Positions 9,663 to 20,371 of a DNA stretch of 64,000 nucleotides are shown here, piece after piece. The position numbers and the translations under genes were made by a program. Below the pieces are notes generated by a model, which had not been told where the DNA came from, did not search any database, and was given only the letters and a program-made list of their open reading frames with translations. The DNA is from Cephalopachus bancanus. Taxonomy: Eukaryota; Chordata; Mammalia; Primates; Tarsiidae. The stretch lies in assembly GCA_027257055.1 (NCBI GenBank), contig JAPVLO010000276.1:434001-498000 (forward strand), read 5' to 3'. The first letter of the stretch is position 1. The number at the start of each line of letters is the position of its first letter.

Positions 9663-10639
9663 TGCATATGAGAAAGAATGGGTATTTTTTCACAGATGAG
9701 TCCCTGGCTTTCATCACATTCTTAGTGAAGTCTATGAACTATCAAAGGTTACAAGCCACTCATTTCTAGGCAGGTCAAGTCTCCCTTTTTTTAATGTGGA
9801 AGGAAGCGAATGAATGGGGTTACTTGTCCAAGGAGCTCCCTGTCAGGTGTGGGGGGGACATGAGCATTATGGGTGTACAAATACATTTGTGTGTATGTCT
9901 AAGTGGGCACGTGACTGAGACTGTGTGAGTGTAAAAGCGTGAGTGTGTGCCCTGTGTTCTAGAGTGCATGAGTGTGTGCGTGTGGCAGCCTAGGCAGTGC
10001 TGGGGTTGCAGGCTTGCATTGCTATCCTGCACTGAGGAGTCCTTGGGTGTGTATCAGGATGGGACAGTGATGCACAGGTGGCCTGCTGGACAGGCTGAGC
10101 CTCCTTTCCCAGGCTGGCAGAAACTCTCATCTCCACAGTGGGTCTGTGAGGCACAGGGAGCCAGCTGGACTGAAAGGAGTCGAGAACACCGCTCTGGCCC
10201 TGGCTGGCCGAAGGATGAACAGGAGGCACCATACCTCACTCCCTGTTATGCTAGGTGTAGAGGCTTCCTGAGGGCGTGTGTGGCATCTCACTCCCCCCCT
10301 TTCCTCACACTCTATTTCCAGTGGGTCAGGAAGTCCTGCCTGCCACACCCCTCAAATACACCCAGTACCTGACCAGTGCCACCTGGTATACGGACCCCTC
10401 CATGGCCCCTGAGGTCTGTGCTCAGCATGCAGCTTGATCTGCCACTGGTCCCAGGAAAGCCAGGCTCTCCCAACCGCCCCACAGACCCAACCAGACACAT
10501 CCACACCCCGGCAGACTCCCCGGGGGCCTCCATTCAGCCTCTTTCCCCACCTCCTCCAGGTCTCTCCATCCCTCACCCTGTACCTTTCATTCCCCTCTGT
10601 AGCGCTATGACCTTCTAACACCAGCCCATGGGTCGTCTG
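9660..10639. other. single-copy DNA with a GT-rich patch
   Basis: GTGTGAGTG-type degenerate repeats lie at about 9880-9985. The rest is unique, with no exon-like segment recognised. Confidence 0.4.
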
Positions 10640-10770
10640 TGTTTATCGGACCAGTGAAAGTGTCCCGAGGGCAGGAATGTTTAGATTTTGTTCACTGATT
10701 TGTCCTAGAGCCATGCTCACTGTGAAGGGGCTTAATTCACATTGTAGGGCGAATGAATGAGTGAATTAAT
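10640..10770 (+). mobile_element. L2 3' end
   Basis: GAGGGCAGGAATGTTTAGAT, TTTGTTCACTGATTTGTCC and GAATGAATGAGTGAATTAATG match the L2 tail (gagggcaggg...tgaatgaatgaatg). Confidence 0.72.
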
Positions 10771-10874
10771 GAGTTGTCCACCACATCCCTCGGCGGCCTG
10801 TTTAGGACAACCCACACATGATACTTTTCCCTCAGGCCCAAGTGCCAGAAAAAAGCCTCTGCTGTGTTGAAAAT

Positions 10875-10985
10875 CTGACATTCATTTACTCATTCGATAT
10901 ATGTATTGCACACCTACTGGGTGCCAGGCACTGCTCTAGGTGCCACAGGGATGTCTATGAATGAGACAGGTGAGCACCACATGCT
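10875..10985 (-). mobile_element. L2 3' fragment, antisense
   Basis: CATTCATTTACTCATTCG, CACACCTACTGGGTGCCAG and GGCACTGCTCTAGGTGCC are the standard antisense L2 3' end. Confidence 0.8.
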
Positions 10986-11760
10986 TTCCAGGGGTGAGTG
11001 TCTGCCTCACGGGTTCTGAGGATCTTGTCCCTGTTTTCCTTTCTGTGTTGGCTGCCCCCGTGCCCGGAGCTAATTTTCTGAAATTTCCTGAGCACAAACA
11101 CTTCCCCTCTGATCTCACCTCATTATTCTATGCTTCTTCTCTCTGTGTCTTGATTGTTTTTAGCAGAAAAGGGAAATTCATGACAAGAATGTGGCGCCTT
11201 GGGTGGCCAGGCGTGGAGGCTCTCTGGTCCCTCTGGAATCTCTCTTCATCTCTATCTGTGCGCTTCACCTCTGCCTCTGGGTCTCTACTTCCTTCCGTCC
11301 CTCGTAGGCCTGCTTCCCCACTCACTTGGCTGAAGTCAGGACCCTCCACTCTTCTGCTCTGAGCGAATCATACATTCATATGCCTCACCATGTAGTATTG
11401 CATGCATTCTATCCAACAGTTTCAAAATCTTTCGGCAGCAAAATGTGCATAGCTGACTGCTGATAGATGAATGCACATGTGGGGGTGTGGGGTTGCTGGG
11501 GGCTGGCCCTGACTGGAGAGAGGCCTGGGACGGATGGAGAACTTCTCAGAGGGGAAGCTTGAGGTGACAGGCATCTTGCATCACAGGGAATAACCCCTCG
11601 CCACTGCTCCCCCTGACAGGTCTCTCAGTTAAGAGTCAGTGTGACTTGCTTGGCTACAGCCTAGCAATTTCTCCAGATATGCTCTTGTCACCCACCTGCC
11701 ATCTCCTGGTTTTTTTCTCCCCGCCCTGGCCTTGTTCAGCCAGTCGTAGACTTCCTGGTC
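10986..11760. other. single-copy DNA
   Basis: No repeat family recognised. Contains an AT-rich stretch at about 11365-11480. Confidence 0.4.
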
Positions 11761-11784
11761 TCATTCTCCAGTGATGTCACTGAC

Positions 11785-11838
11785 CTTTTTGTTCTTGGCT
11801 CCACTGGTCATCACGGTGGCTGGGGTGACCCCTGTCAC
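11785..11838 (-). other. possible 54-nt exon or eroded pseudogene segment (weak)
   Basis: On the - strand an 18-codon open segment lies between a CAG acceptor-like site (11839-11841) and AAG|GTCAGT, a good donor match (11779-11784). It encodes VTGVTPATVMTSGAKNKK, which I do not recognise. The frame remains open a little past the donor before a TGA. Such patterns occur by chance, so no gene is claimed. Confidence 0.12.
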
Positions 11839-11841
11839 CTG

Positions 11842-12304
11842 AAGTTTGGTGCCAGGAAAAAGGATGGGGTGAGGGAAGCCAGGACAATCGGCACAGAGGG
11901 CCTGAGGCAGGGAACACTCAAGGAGGAGGGAGTAGGGTGGGAGGAGTCAGGTGGACTCACAGCCAGACAGCCACATGTCCCAGGGCACCCCACTCCCCCT
12001 ACCTTGAACTACACACCCCCTCCTTCAGCACTGCAGCCTTGAGCAACATGGACTAGACTGGATGTTTTTTGGGCGTGAGGGAGACGGGTGTGAGCAAGAA
12101 AGAAGGAGACCTTGGCCTGAAAGCCAGGAACAGAGGTGCCCCCACCCTCCCTGTGAGCCCTGGGCCTGGGGTTCTCACTCTGGCCCTTAGCCCCCCTTCA
12201 TTTTCTGTCCCCCACCGTCTCTAACGCAAATCGTGGTTCAGGAGGAGGAGTCTGGGAGGGAGCAGCATCTTCCTTGGTGCCATGGCTGAGGCTGTAAGGG
12301 CAGC
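11842..12304. other. single-copy DNA
   Basis: No recognised repeat. Confidence 0.4.
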
Positions 12305-12490
12305 AGCTAACTGGCCATGGGCCTTTGGCAAGTTAAGTAATTTCTCTGTGCCTCAGTTTTTCCATCTGTACATTAAAGATGATAATAGTACCTATCTTAT
12401 AGGGTTGTTGTAAGGATTAAATGAGTTAATATGATGAAGCGTTTAGCAGAAGGCCTGCATCAATAAGTGTTAGACACTATTATTATCATT
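12305..12490 (+). mobile_element. MIR SINE
   Basis: CCTCAGTTTTTCCATCTGTA, then GATAATAGTACCTATCTTAT, GGGTTGTTGTAAGGATTAAA and AATAAGTGTTAGACACTATT match MIR in order. A well-kept copy. Confidence 0.92.
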
Positions 12491-12610
12491 TGAGGAATTC
12501 TAGAAGTTCTCCCTGTCTACGTCTCCTCCACACATGTGCAGCCTGAAATTCCTCCTGCACTTATTTCTTGGGATGATAGTTCTTCCAAGACTTCTTTTAA
12601 AAACAAACAA

Positions 12611-12914
12611 GGCCGGCGCGGTGGCTCAAGCCTGTAATCCCAGCACTTTGGGAGATCAAGGTGAGAGGATTGCCTGAGCCCGGGGGTTCATGACCAGCCT
12701 GGGCAACTTGGTGAGACCTCATCATTACAATAAATCAAAAAAGTAGACGGGCATGGTGGCGTGTGCCTGTAGTTCCAACCACTTGGAAGGCTGTGGTAGA
12801 AGGATCGCCTGGGTCCAGCAGGTCGAGGCTGCGGTGGCTGTGAGCAGCGTGCCACACTGCACTCCAGCCTGGGCAACAGAGTGGGATTCCTACTCAAAAA
12901 ACAAGCAAACAACA
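12611..12914 (+). mobile_element. Alu SINE
   Basis: GGCCGGCGCGGTGGCTCAAG begins the left arm. The linker contains ACAATAAATCAAAAAAG. The right arm ends GACTCC-like, with an A-rich CAAACAACAG tail. Flanking AACAAACAAG/AACAAGCAAAC probably represents the target site. Confidence 0.92.
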
Positions 12915-12919
12915 GAATA

Positions 12920-13100
12920 GCCCCTGACAACATAGCATAAAGGTTAAGACTTGAGGTCTGGCCTACTGTGTGATTTTAGGAAGCTCCACAGCCTTTCTGA
13001 GCTTTGATCCCTTCTCTTTAGATGATATGGAAAGTTCTTGTGAAGACCAGATGAGACCATGTACTGGAAGTACTCAGCACAGTGCGTGGCACACGTGCAT
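12920..13100 (+). mobile_element. MIR SINE
   Basis: ACATAGCATAAAGGTTAAGA opens like full-length MIR, followed by TACTGTGTGATTTTAGGAAG, GAGCTTTGATCCCTTCTC and a GTACTCAGCACAGTGC tail. Confidence 0.85.
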
Positions 13101-13860
13101 GGCCAGTCAGCGGAAGCCTGCGCACTTTGCAAGACACCTGTACATGCGCCGTCCCATCTGGTCCTGGCCTTTGGAGGGGGCCTCACTTCCAGGGGAAAAG
13201 ACTGAAGCAGAGCTTCTGAGCAGGGTTGGAGCTGTGGTCCCTGGCTCGGGCTGGTGCTGTCTTGAGGGAGTGCCCTTCAGAAGCCGGCACAGGGGGCTGT
13301 CACTCTCGCCATGATAGAGACAATTAGGTGTCCCCTCCCTCCTGAGCCCCTGAGGAGCCTGGGGGAGATGGGGGACATTCCTGGAGGGAGGAGGAACACC
13401 CGGAGACCAAGTAAGGGTCCTACTTCACAGGTTTGCCCCATTCCCGCCCCCCGCTCTCTCCAGCCATGGGTTCCCCAGTCTGTCCTCTCCCTGTGGCCCC
13501 CAGGGCTTGCCTCTGGGCTTGGGGAGCCTCGGAGGAGAGCCAGTCAGCAGGCCTGGATCCTGGGTGCCGCCCCGGTCCCCTGGGCGTGGCCTTCTCTGAT
13601 GCATTCAGGGCTCTGCAGACCTCAGGAGGGATAAAGGCTGGCCCACCATGGGGGTAAGTGTTAGACATGTTCTCATTTTTTACTGAAATTGTGAGGGAGA
13701 GAAAAAAAAAGACAAGTAAAAAATAGCTTCATCTGGACTGAGCAGGGGAGAAAGCAATTTCCTTTTGAAATCTCTTTTTCTGATTCTTGAAAGATGCAAT
13801 TTGGAAATGTCCTGGTGGCTTGGCTGGGGTGTGGGCTAGACCACCTACAAGGCTTGCAGT
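13101..13860. other. single-copy DNA, possible decayed MIR at the left
   Basis: 13105-13250 weakly resembles an antisense MIR. The rest is unique and GC-rich. Confidence 0.35.
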
Positions 13861-13896
13861 GGGGAGTTGGGGGTGGGGGGCAGGGAGGACCAGGGG
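13861..13896 (+). repeat. G-quadruplex-capable tract
   Basis: Runs of four to six G occur at 13861, 13869 and 13875, then GGG and a final G5, with loops of seven bases or fewer. This fits the canonical four-run rule on the + strand. Confidence 0.75.
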
Positions 13897-14575
13897 GAAA
13901 GAGGACAGAGGTCTTGCTGGTGGTTTCAGCCCAGGCCTCAGAGAGAGGCCACATGGGGGAGATATGGCAGGAGGGGCTGGCGTGGCAGAGGGAGAACAGA
14001 AGGAGGTGGTGGCCAGGACTGACCAGAGCAAGGAAGAGGGTCTGGGGGTCCAGATGGACCAGGGTGTGGAGTGATGTGCTGGGGGAGAATTCCAAGCCTG
14101 GTTGGGAGTGGCCCAGCACCCAAAGGAGGCCCATGCTCTGGGGTCTGTATCTCAGGTTTCACAGGGCAGGGACACATGCCCATCCTGATAGACAATGAGT
14201 TCTCAAGCCTCTTTGCTGAAAGGTCATCTGGGTGCTGGGTAATCAGGTGGTACCTTGGTGACTTTGTCAGAGCCTTGAAAGAAGCAGGACCTGGCATGGA
14301 CTGGTAAAGGGACATGGACCAGCCCTGTCGCCTCAGGTCTCCTCTGCTGGTTGTCTTCTGGAACATTCTTCAAGGTCCTCAGTAGCCTCTGCCCAGCCCT
14401 TCTGCCCCCAACCCCCACCTCAGGCCACCATAGTGTGACTCTGAGGGTCTTGACTTGGAGATCAGCATGGGCCCCTTTGGGTAGGGCAGAAATGAAAGCT
14501 GAGACTCACCAGCACTTTAGGGACCTCCTTGGGGCTTGTCCTTCACTCGGAGACAATGATCACCCCAGGACCTGA
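13897..14575. other. single-copy DNA
   Basis: No recognised element. Confidence 0.4.
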
Positions 14576-14866
14576 AGCACCAATCCATCACCCATTTCTC
14601 CAGCTCACCCATCAACCAGCCAATTCTACCAATCTACCAATCAAGCCATCACCCCACTAACCAATCCACCAACTACCGCCCAGCTTGTTACCCTACACCC
14701 TGTCAAGCCACCAACCCAGCAACCTACTAAGCAATATACCAACATATCCACCAACCAGCCAATCTGCTAACCAACCAATAGCCATGCAACCTATTCTTTG
14801 ACTATTTAACCGCCCCACTATCAACAACTCCCCAGCCAACTCATTACCCCATTGTCCAAATAGGAG
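14576..14866. repeat. degenerate CCAAT/CCAACC tandem array, very G-poor strand
   Basis: About 290 bp of loosely repeated ACCAATC, CCACCAAC and CAACCAGCC words, with at least seven CCAAT pentamers and few G on the + strand. No fixed period is obvious by eye. Probably an old, decayed minisatellite. Confidence 0.65.
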
Positions 14867-14927
14867 ATAGAAACTATACAGTGATGTTAACAGAAAAGGC
14901 TTAACATAAAGAAATATTAACTACAAC

Positions 14928-15040
14928 AGGAGATTACTAGCCATAAAAGAGGATTACCTGCTAACTATAACTGGAGATTACCTACTAAGAATAACAGGGG
15001 ATGGCCTACCTAAAGAATACAGGAGTGGCAAATTATAGGG
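14928..15040. repeat. decayed tandem repeat, period about 22-25 bp
   Basis: Units beginning AGGAGATTAC, AGGATTACC, TGGAGATTACC, AGGGGATGGCC and AGGAGTGGC start near 14928, 14950, 14972, 14996 and 15021, most ending in ...ATAAC or ...ATAC. Confidence 0.65.
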
Positions 15041-15430
15041 AGCGACTGCTACCTTTAGGGCTGAGACAGAGCATCAAAGGCAGGAACAAACATGGATGAA
15101 CCTCCCCGCCCCTGACATCCAGGGCTGAGACCCAAGAATGCTCAGCCTGGGCTCAGTGGATGGTGGGAAGTCTGCTGGGGCGCCATGCCGGTAGAACTCT
15201 CTAGCAGGCTGCCTTTTGCGCAGCTGGAGGAAGCTGTGAGTTGCTGGATGCCTCGCTGTAGGAGCCTGCGAGAGACGCCCTCTCCTCCTGCAGTGTCCCA
15301 CCAGCATCCACTATTAGCAGGGCTGAACACAGACCCAGTTGGTAAAGGAGGAATGTTGACAGGGTCTAGCTCGATGATCACAGACCGGGTGATGGAGAGT
15401 AGAATGAAGCTGAGAGGCAACATGGCAATC
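15041..15430. other. single-copy DNA
   Basis: No recognised element. Confidence 0.35.
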
Positions 15431-15590
15431 ACAGGCACACCCATCCTGCCACCCCACCACCTTCAACCCCTCACCCATTTGCCAAGTCTTCAACTGACCA
15501 GCCAACGAGCATACCTTTCCCACCATGCCACCGAAATACCAACCCATCTACTCACCCACCCGTCGTCCCAGCAACCTAGTTTTCTTCTTG
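15431..15590. repeat. second CCA-rich, G-poor degenerate tract
   Basis: CCACCCCACCACC, CACCCATTTGCC, CAACTGACCAGCC and CACTCACCC-type words repeat loosely, like the array at 14576-14866. Probably the same decayed repeat, separated by unique DNA. Confidence 0.5.
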
Positions 15591-16070
15591 AATGAGGGCA
15601 TGAAAGGACAGTCTCCATCACAGGGAAGAGATGCTTAAAGTAATTTATCCAAACTGGGCGACATATGGAACCCATGCCCATGACCAACTTTGGACCAACA
15701 ATGACCTGTTACACAGGTGACATCTACTGAATGGACAAACTGGGCAGACAGCATGCCCTGAAGTCAGTGGTGGGAGAGGTTGCTGTGGCCTAATGGTGGG
15801 GAACAGGTTAATGGAGTGGGGAAGTAATCTGGGCTTTGAAGAATGAGCAGCGTGGAGATTTAGACTTGGAAAGGGGGACGGAAGGCAGTGGGGACAGGCA
15901 TCTGTTATCTCTGGTGTCAAAGAGGACTTGGGCACTGGAAGACTTGTGCATATGAAGGGCTCACCATGCGAGGCCGGGGGGCCAGGGGGCTTTGTACCAG
16001 CTGCACGGGCCTGCAGGGAAGGTGAGTTCTTCTTGTTCATGACAGGGAAGAGCCATCACACCCCTAGCCA
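15591..16070. other. single-copy DNA
   Basis: No recognised element. Confidence 0.35.
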
Positions 16071-16387
16071 TCTATCTGCTAGTGAGATCCCAGGTCTTCT
16101 GTCTGCCAGTGGTGTGTCCCAGACAGGTTATTAACCTCTCTGAGCCTCAGTCTCTTCATCTGTAAAATGGGGATAATCCCTCACCTACCACACTGGGGTT
16201 GGTTTGATGATACAATGAGATATTGTCAACTAAGTGCGGCACATAGTAGGTGCTCAGTTTACACTAAAGACCTTCTCCCTATACTCCTGAGGGGCTGGGT
16301 TGGTATTCTGAGGTTGAAGACCTCAAAAGCCTTTTCTATCTATGACCTATAGGACTTGGAGTTAAATGTATGCACTTCCATATGTCT
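16071..16387 (+). repeat. local duplication, copy A (contains truncated MIR)
   Basis: Aligns end to end with 17743-18060 (317 and 318 bp, few indels). Shared anchors include TATTAACCTCTCTGAGCCTC, ACCTACCACACTGGGG, GCACATAGTAGGTGCTCAG and TCTATCTATGACCTATAGGA. MIR homology begins abruptly at the edge of this copy, so A is probably the derived one. Confidence 0.9.
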
Positions 16388-16744
16388 CTGCTTCGTAGCA
16401 CAGAGGACATGCTGATCCTGTCGCCAACTTCTTCATCAGGCGGTGAACAGGCTTTCTATCTCATAGGGCTCCTCCTTTTCCATCAAGGACTAAACTGAAA
16501 TTTAAAAAGGTGGGGAGGGCTTACCCAGCATCAAGCAGACATCAGAAAAAACTTCCAATCCAGACCAGCAGGAGGCTCAGGAATTTGATTCTCCATAGAC
16601 CTTAAAGAAGATAGACTCCCATTCGTCTGGGATGGCTGAAATACTGACCGGCACAGAGGCAGGGGAATAACTGTGATGACCCTTCCTGATCCTTTTGTTA
16701 ATAGGGCTTCCTGTGGCCCAGGTCCACCTGCTCCCGGACTCCCA
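16388..16744. other. single-copy DNA
   Basis: No recognised repeat. Grades into the AT-rich island to the right. Confidence 0.35.
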
Positions 16745-17125
16745 TCAGCCCAAGTACCATTAAATATCTCGGAATAAAAATCTGACTTCAGAATCAATTG
16801 ATGGAGAGAGGTTCTCCAAACATTCGCCGGCGAAGGTAATTAAATTCCGATCGGAGAAGATGGAGCTGTGTGACAGGGCGGTGGGGGCAGCTGCTGGCGC
16901 CGGGCTGCTGAGCAATGAAATCACGGGTGTGCGCAGCCCAGAGCTGGCAGCGGCACAAAGGAAATTGGAGCAGTCAAATATTTCCCTCCTCGTTGAGTTC
17001 CATTTACATGTTTATAATAGAGGTTCTTAAGGCCCTAATGAGAAGGCTGCTCATTGCAGGGAAGAGGATGATTAAGGCTCTGCCAGACGAGATCAGGGAC
17101 AGGAACAAAGGCCTGTTAATTACTA
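16745..17125. promoter_or_regulatory. candidate distal regulatory element
   Basis: Repeat-free island with retained CpGs (CGCCGGCGAAGG, near 16826) beside homeodomain cores TAATTAAATT (16838-16847) and TTAATTA (about 17116). The base pattern is unlike its GC-rich surroundings. This is the typical look of a conserved enhancer; conservation is inferred, not tested. Confidence 0.45.
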
Positions 17126-17663
17126 CAGAGGGACAGGAGGAGAGCCAGGCTCCAGCTCGCTGTTCCCCCAGAGCCTCCCCAGACGGGTGCCTTCCTGTTC
17201 CCCTAGGCTCACCTTTGTCCCCAGGCCAGGTGACCTCTGAGCAGTGGGTTAGATAGATCCCCAGGGCTAGATTCAGGGGCTCAGGGACCACTTCCACCTT
17301 CCCTCCCCAGGGGGAAGTTTCAGGCCGTGCCGGTGGCACACGCAGACGCTTCCTGCTAAGATGCCCGGTTGGGGGAAAGGGATGAGAGGAAGCCACACTG
17401 CTCAGCTGCTTGGCCACCACCTGAACCACTAGTTTGCCTGCCCACCAGGGGGCAGCTCACATCAACTTTTGAGCCTCAGAGGGTGGAGCACTACCTGTCC
17501 CCACCCCCCCAAGATGATAAAGACCCTCTTCCTAGCCTTCAGGAGACCCAAGAGACACAGACATACCTGTGGAGATCCAAGCCAGAATTAGTGACTGATG
17601 ATGCCATCTGATATGAAGGCACAGAGTCTTTGCCAAGCTGACGTCAAGGCCTCCTTGACAGAG
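17126..17663. other. single-copy DNA
   Basis: No recognised repeat or exon. Confidence 0.35.
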
Positions 17664-17940
17664 TTCATGGTGTGGTGGAAAAGTACAGGCTTTGGGTCAA
17701 CAGACTTAGGGTCAGTGAAACCTGGGTACAGATACCAGATCTTCTATCTGCTAGTGAGGTCCAAGATCTTCTGTCTGCTAGCAGGGGTGTCCTAGACAGG
17801 GTATTAACCTCTCTGAGCCTCAGTGACTTCATCTGTAGAAAGGGGACACCTCACCTACCACACTGGGGGTGGTTTGATGATGCAATGAGATAATGTCAAC
17901 TAAGAATAGCACATAGTAGGTGCTCAGTTTACGCTAATGA
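17664..17940 (+). mobile_element. MIR SINE, fuller copy
   Basis: GTGTGGTGGAAAAGTACAGG, GAAACCTGGGTACAGATACC, TTAACCTCTCTGAGCCTCAG and CACATAGTAGGTGCTCAG follow the whole MIR. Its centre holds a short internal duplication (GATCTTCTATCTGCTAG / GATCTTCTGTCTGCTAG) that copy A shares. Confidence 0.85.
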
Positions 17941-18060
17941 CCGTCTCCCTCTACTCCTTTGAGGCTGGGCTGGTGGTATTCTGAGGCTGAAGACCTCGAA
18001 AGTCTTTTCTATCTATGACCTATAGGACATGGAGCTGAATGTATGGACTTCCACGTGTCT
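17743..18060 (+). repeat. local duplication, copy B
   Basis: Partner of 16071-16387, offset about 1.67 kb, same orientation. MIR sequence continues upstream of the duplicated part here but not in copy A, so B looks like the source. Confidence 0.9.
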
Positions 18061-18714
18061 ATGATCCACAGTGCCTCTGGGAATATTGAGGGGGAAGGGG
18101 AGATTTTAGTCTGGGCAAGGATGAGTGGAAATTCAGACCCTGTGCACTGCTTGCCCGAGTGCCCCTCGCCCCCTCAGGGTTCAGAAGATGAAGAGAAGAT
18201 GAGCAAAGGGAGATGAGAGTCACAGGTGTGGGGAGCTCTCTGATTTTCCTGCGGGAAAGAGTGATCAGAGGGATAAGTCATATCATGCAAAGCTGAGTGA
18301 GTCCAAGAGTCAAGGGTGGAATTTGAAGAACTTTGATTTTTAGGAAAATGATCATGTTGTAAAGGCCCAGGGGATACAGGGTCTAAGATGAGAATGATTT
18401 TGAGGGAGGGAAATGCAAGGATCCAAAGACGAGAGACCCCAACTCCCTGGAGTGTGTGGTGCCATCTTGGTCTTCCCAGGGATCAATCTGGGCGGCTGGG
18501 AACATCTCAGCAGCTGTGCTTACCAAAGCCCTTCCCTTGGAGCTGTCCACGGTGCTGGCCCCACATCCTATCTGGCATTGGCTGGCTGGCCAAACCTCCC
18601 CCCAGCACCCTCCTTCCACCGGTTGATTGTCTGCCATGTTTGCCACCTGCAGAGCTCCCACCCGTGCCCACCGCACTGACCTCTGCTACAAACCTCAGGA
18701 CTTTCAGATATATC
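18061..18714. other. single-copy DNA
   Basis: No recognised repeat or exon. Confidence 0.35.
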
Positions 18715-19215
18715 TAATGCTAAGATGAATTTTAGCTCAAACCTTAATGCTTACAATAACCTAGTCCTCAATCACAGATTACAACTCACCTTAACCAGAA
18801 CCCTAAAAAGAATCCAGACTTGAATCCAACGCCAATCTGAAGTCCAGCCCTAGCCCTCATCCTCTTCTTCTTAATGTGAACCTTAAACCCTGTCCTCATT
18901 TCTCTCTCTCTTTTTTTTTGAGTTGGTATCTCAGTTGTCACCTAGGCTGCAGTGCAGTGGCACGATCACTGCTCATCATAGCCCCAAACTCCTGGGCTCA
19001 AGCTAGCCTCCCACCTCAGCCTCATGAATAGCTGGGACTACAGGTGTACACCACCACACCTGGCTAATTTTTTGATTTTTTTTTTTTTGTAGAGATGAAG
19101 TCTTGCTATGTTGCCTGTCCTGGCCTATCCTCATTTCTAACCTCAAATCTAGTATTGGTCTGAACTTCAGTTATCATCCTAACCTCACACTGAACCTGAA
19201 CCCTAAAGACTTGGG
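18715..19215. repeat. degenerate CCTAA/AACCCT-type low-complexity block, split by an Alu
   Basis: CTCAAACCTTAATGCTTAC, AACCAGAACCCTAAAAAG, GTGAACCTTAAACCCTGTCC on the left and ATCCTAACCTCACACTGAAC, CTGAACCCTAAAGAC on the right are variants of an AACC(C)TAA-like word. It resembles a decayed minisatellite or an old interstitial telomere-like block. The fit to TTAGGG is poor. Confidence 0.5.
18904..19127 (-). mobile_element. AluJ-like SINE, 5'-truncated
   Basis: A T tract and GAGTTGGTATCTCAG lead into the right arm, the linker complement GATTTTTTTTTTTT and part of the left arm, stopping at TTGCCTGTCCTGGCC. The target duplication TCCTCATTTCT lies at 18893-18903 and 19128-19138. Confidence 0.88.
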
Positions 19216-19744
19216 TTTGGGCAAAGATTAGACCCCTCCCTCTCTCCTTAAGAACATGGGTGAGCCTCTGTGGCAGGCACTGGGGATGGAGAGATGTGGC
19301 CTATGTTGCCCCTGCTCTCAAGGTACTTGGCCATGTGCCCCTGCCACCCTCACTGTCAGCTGGCAGAGCCCAGGCATGAACAAATTCATGTCATTGTCAG
19401 CATCAACAATGTTCTCCCAAGAGGGAGAGTCTTTGGGGAAGATTTCACTATCATTTCCAAGGGCAAAGGGTAGAGGTGGGCCACTGAATGCTTTGAATTC
19501 TACTCACTGTTCACCACTGCCTGCGCGTCTCTGACTCGTGCCTGTGTGGCCTCTGGTGTAGGTGGGGAAGGAGGACTGGGACCCTCTCCTGGAGGAAACT
19601 TTCATATGGGCAGGGCCAACATGCCTCTATGGAGTATGGTCCATATAGTTTGTATGCAAATGCTGAGGAGGACTGGGTAGCACAGGAAATATCAGACTCT
19701 GAACACCCCCCATTGCCACACCTCTCACAGATCTCCACAAGGTC
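19216..19744. other. single-copy DNA
   Basis: No recognised repeat or exon. Confidence 0.35.
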
Positions 19745-19870
19745 TCACTGAAGGGGTTAAGGAAGTTGAAGGCTAGAGAGGTTAAGCTTGCTTCAGGTCA
19801 TGAAGACAATAGTGGGAAGAGCTAGGTGATCAGGTGAATCAAAGATAGGCCTTCTGGCTGCCAAGTCCTA
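19745..19870 (-). mobile_element. MIR fragment, antisense
   Basis: GCTAGAGAGGTTAAGCTTGC followed by CAGGTCATGAAGACAATAG corresponds to the antisense MIR core (agagaggttaag...aaggtcac). Confidence 0.6.
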
Positions 19871-20190
19871 GAAGCTGGGGACAGTGAAGAGGAGAGGCTT
19901 CCTGTAGGAGATGAGTTTTGGGGAATGGCTGCAGGTGGTGGGGGATGGGGATTTTTTCAGTTGAGGGGGTGCATTGTCAGGAGGGGTGGATGGGGGTTGA
20001 GGCAAAGATGCTGATGAGGCTGAGAGATGCGGGTGGGATGGGCTTTGCCTCTGCCCAAGGCCAGGCACTGGGGAAAGCTTTAGGAAGAAGAGAACTTGCA
20101 AAGGGGAAAATCAAGTCCTTCCATCCCATGGCCGAGTCCTTCTGAGGGGTCTACTCTATGGGATGAGATGAAGAAGGGGGAGGGGGAGAA
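19871..20190. other. single-copy G-rich DNA
   Basis: No recognised element. Confidence 0.35.
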
Positions 20191-20371
20191 TGATGTGTGA
20201 CATTCCCCGGAAGCCACAGTGTCTCTGTCTACTGACCCATGGCCCATGTGTTTCTGTCTACTGACTATCCACTCCTTCCATGGCCCCTCCTTCTCTCCTT
20301 ACAGCTGCCATCTGCATCCAGGCCACATCTGGTCTCTGGTCACAGCCTCTGTTGCCTTCTTCCTCCACCCT
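20191..20371 (+). repeat. inverted repeat, left arm
   Basis: 181 bp, closely matching the reverse complement of 20840-21018. Shared anchors are CTACTGACCCATGGCCCATG, TGTTTCTGTCTACTGACT, CATCTGCATCCAGGCCA and TCTGGTCTCTGGTCACAGCC. Confidence 0.93.

Noticed and set aside
18715..19215. True interstitial telomeric repeat
   Set aside because: Exact CCCTAA hexamers are too few and the period drifts. Described instead as a decayed minisatellite-like block.
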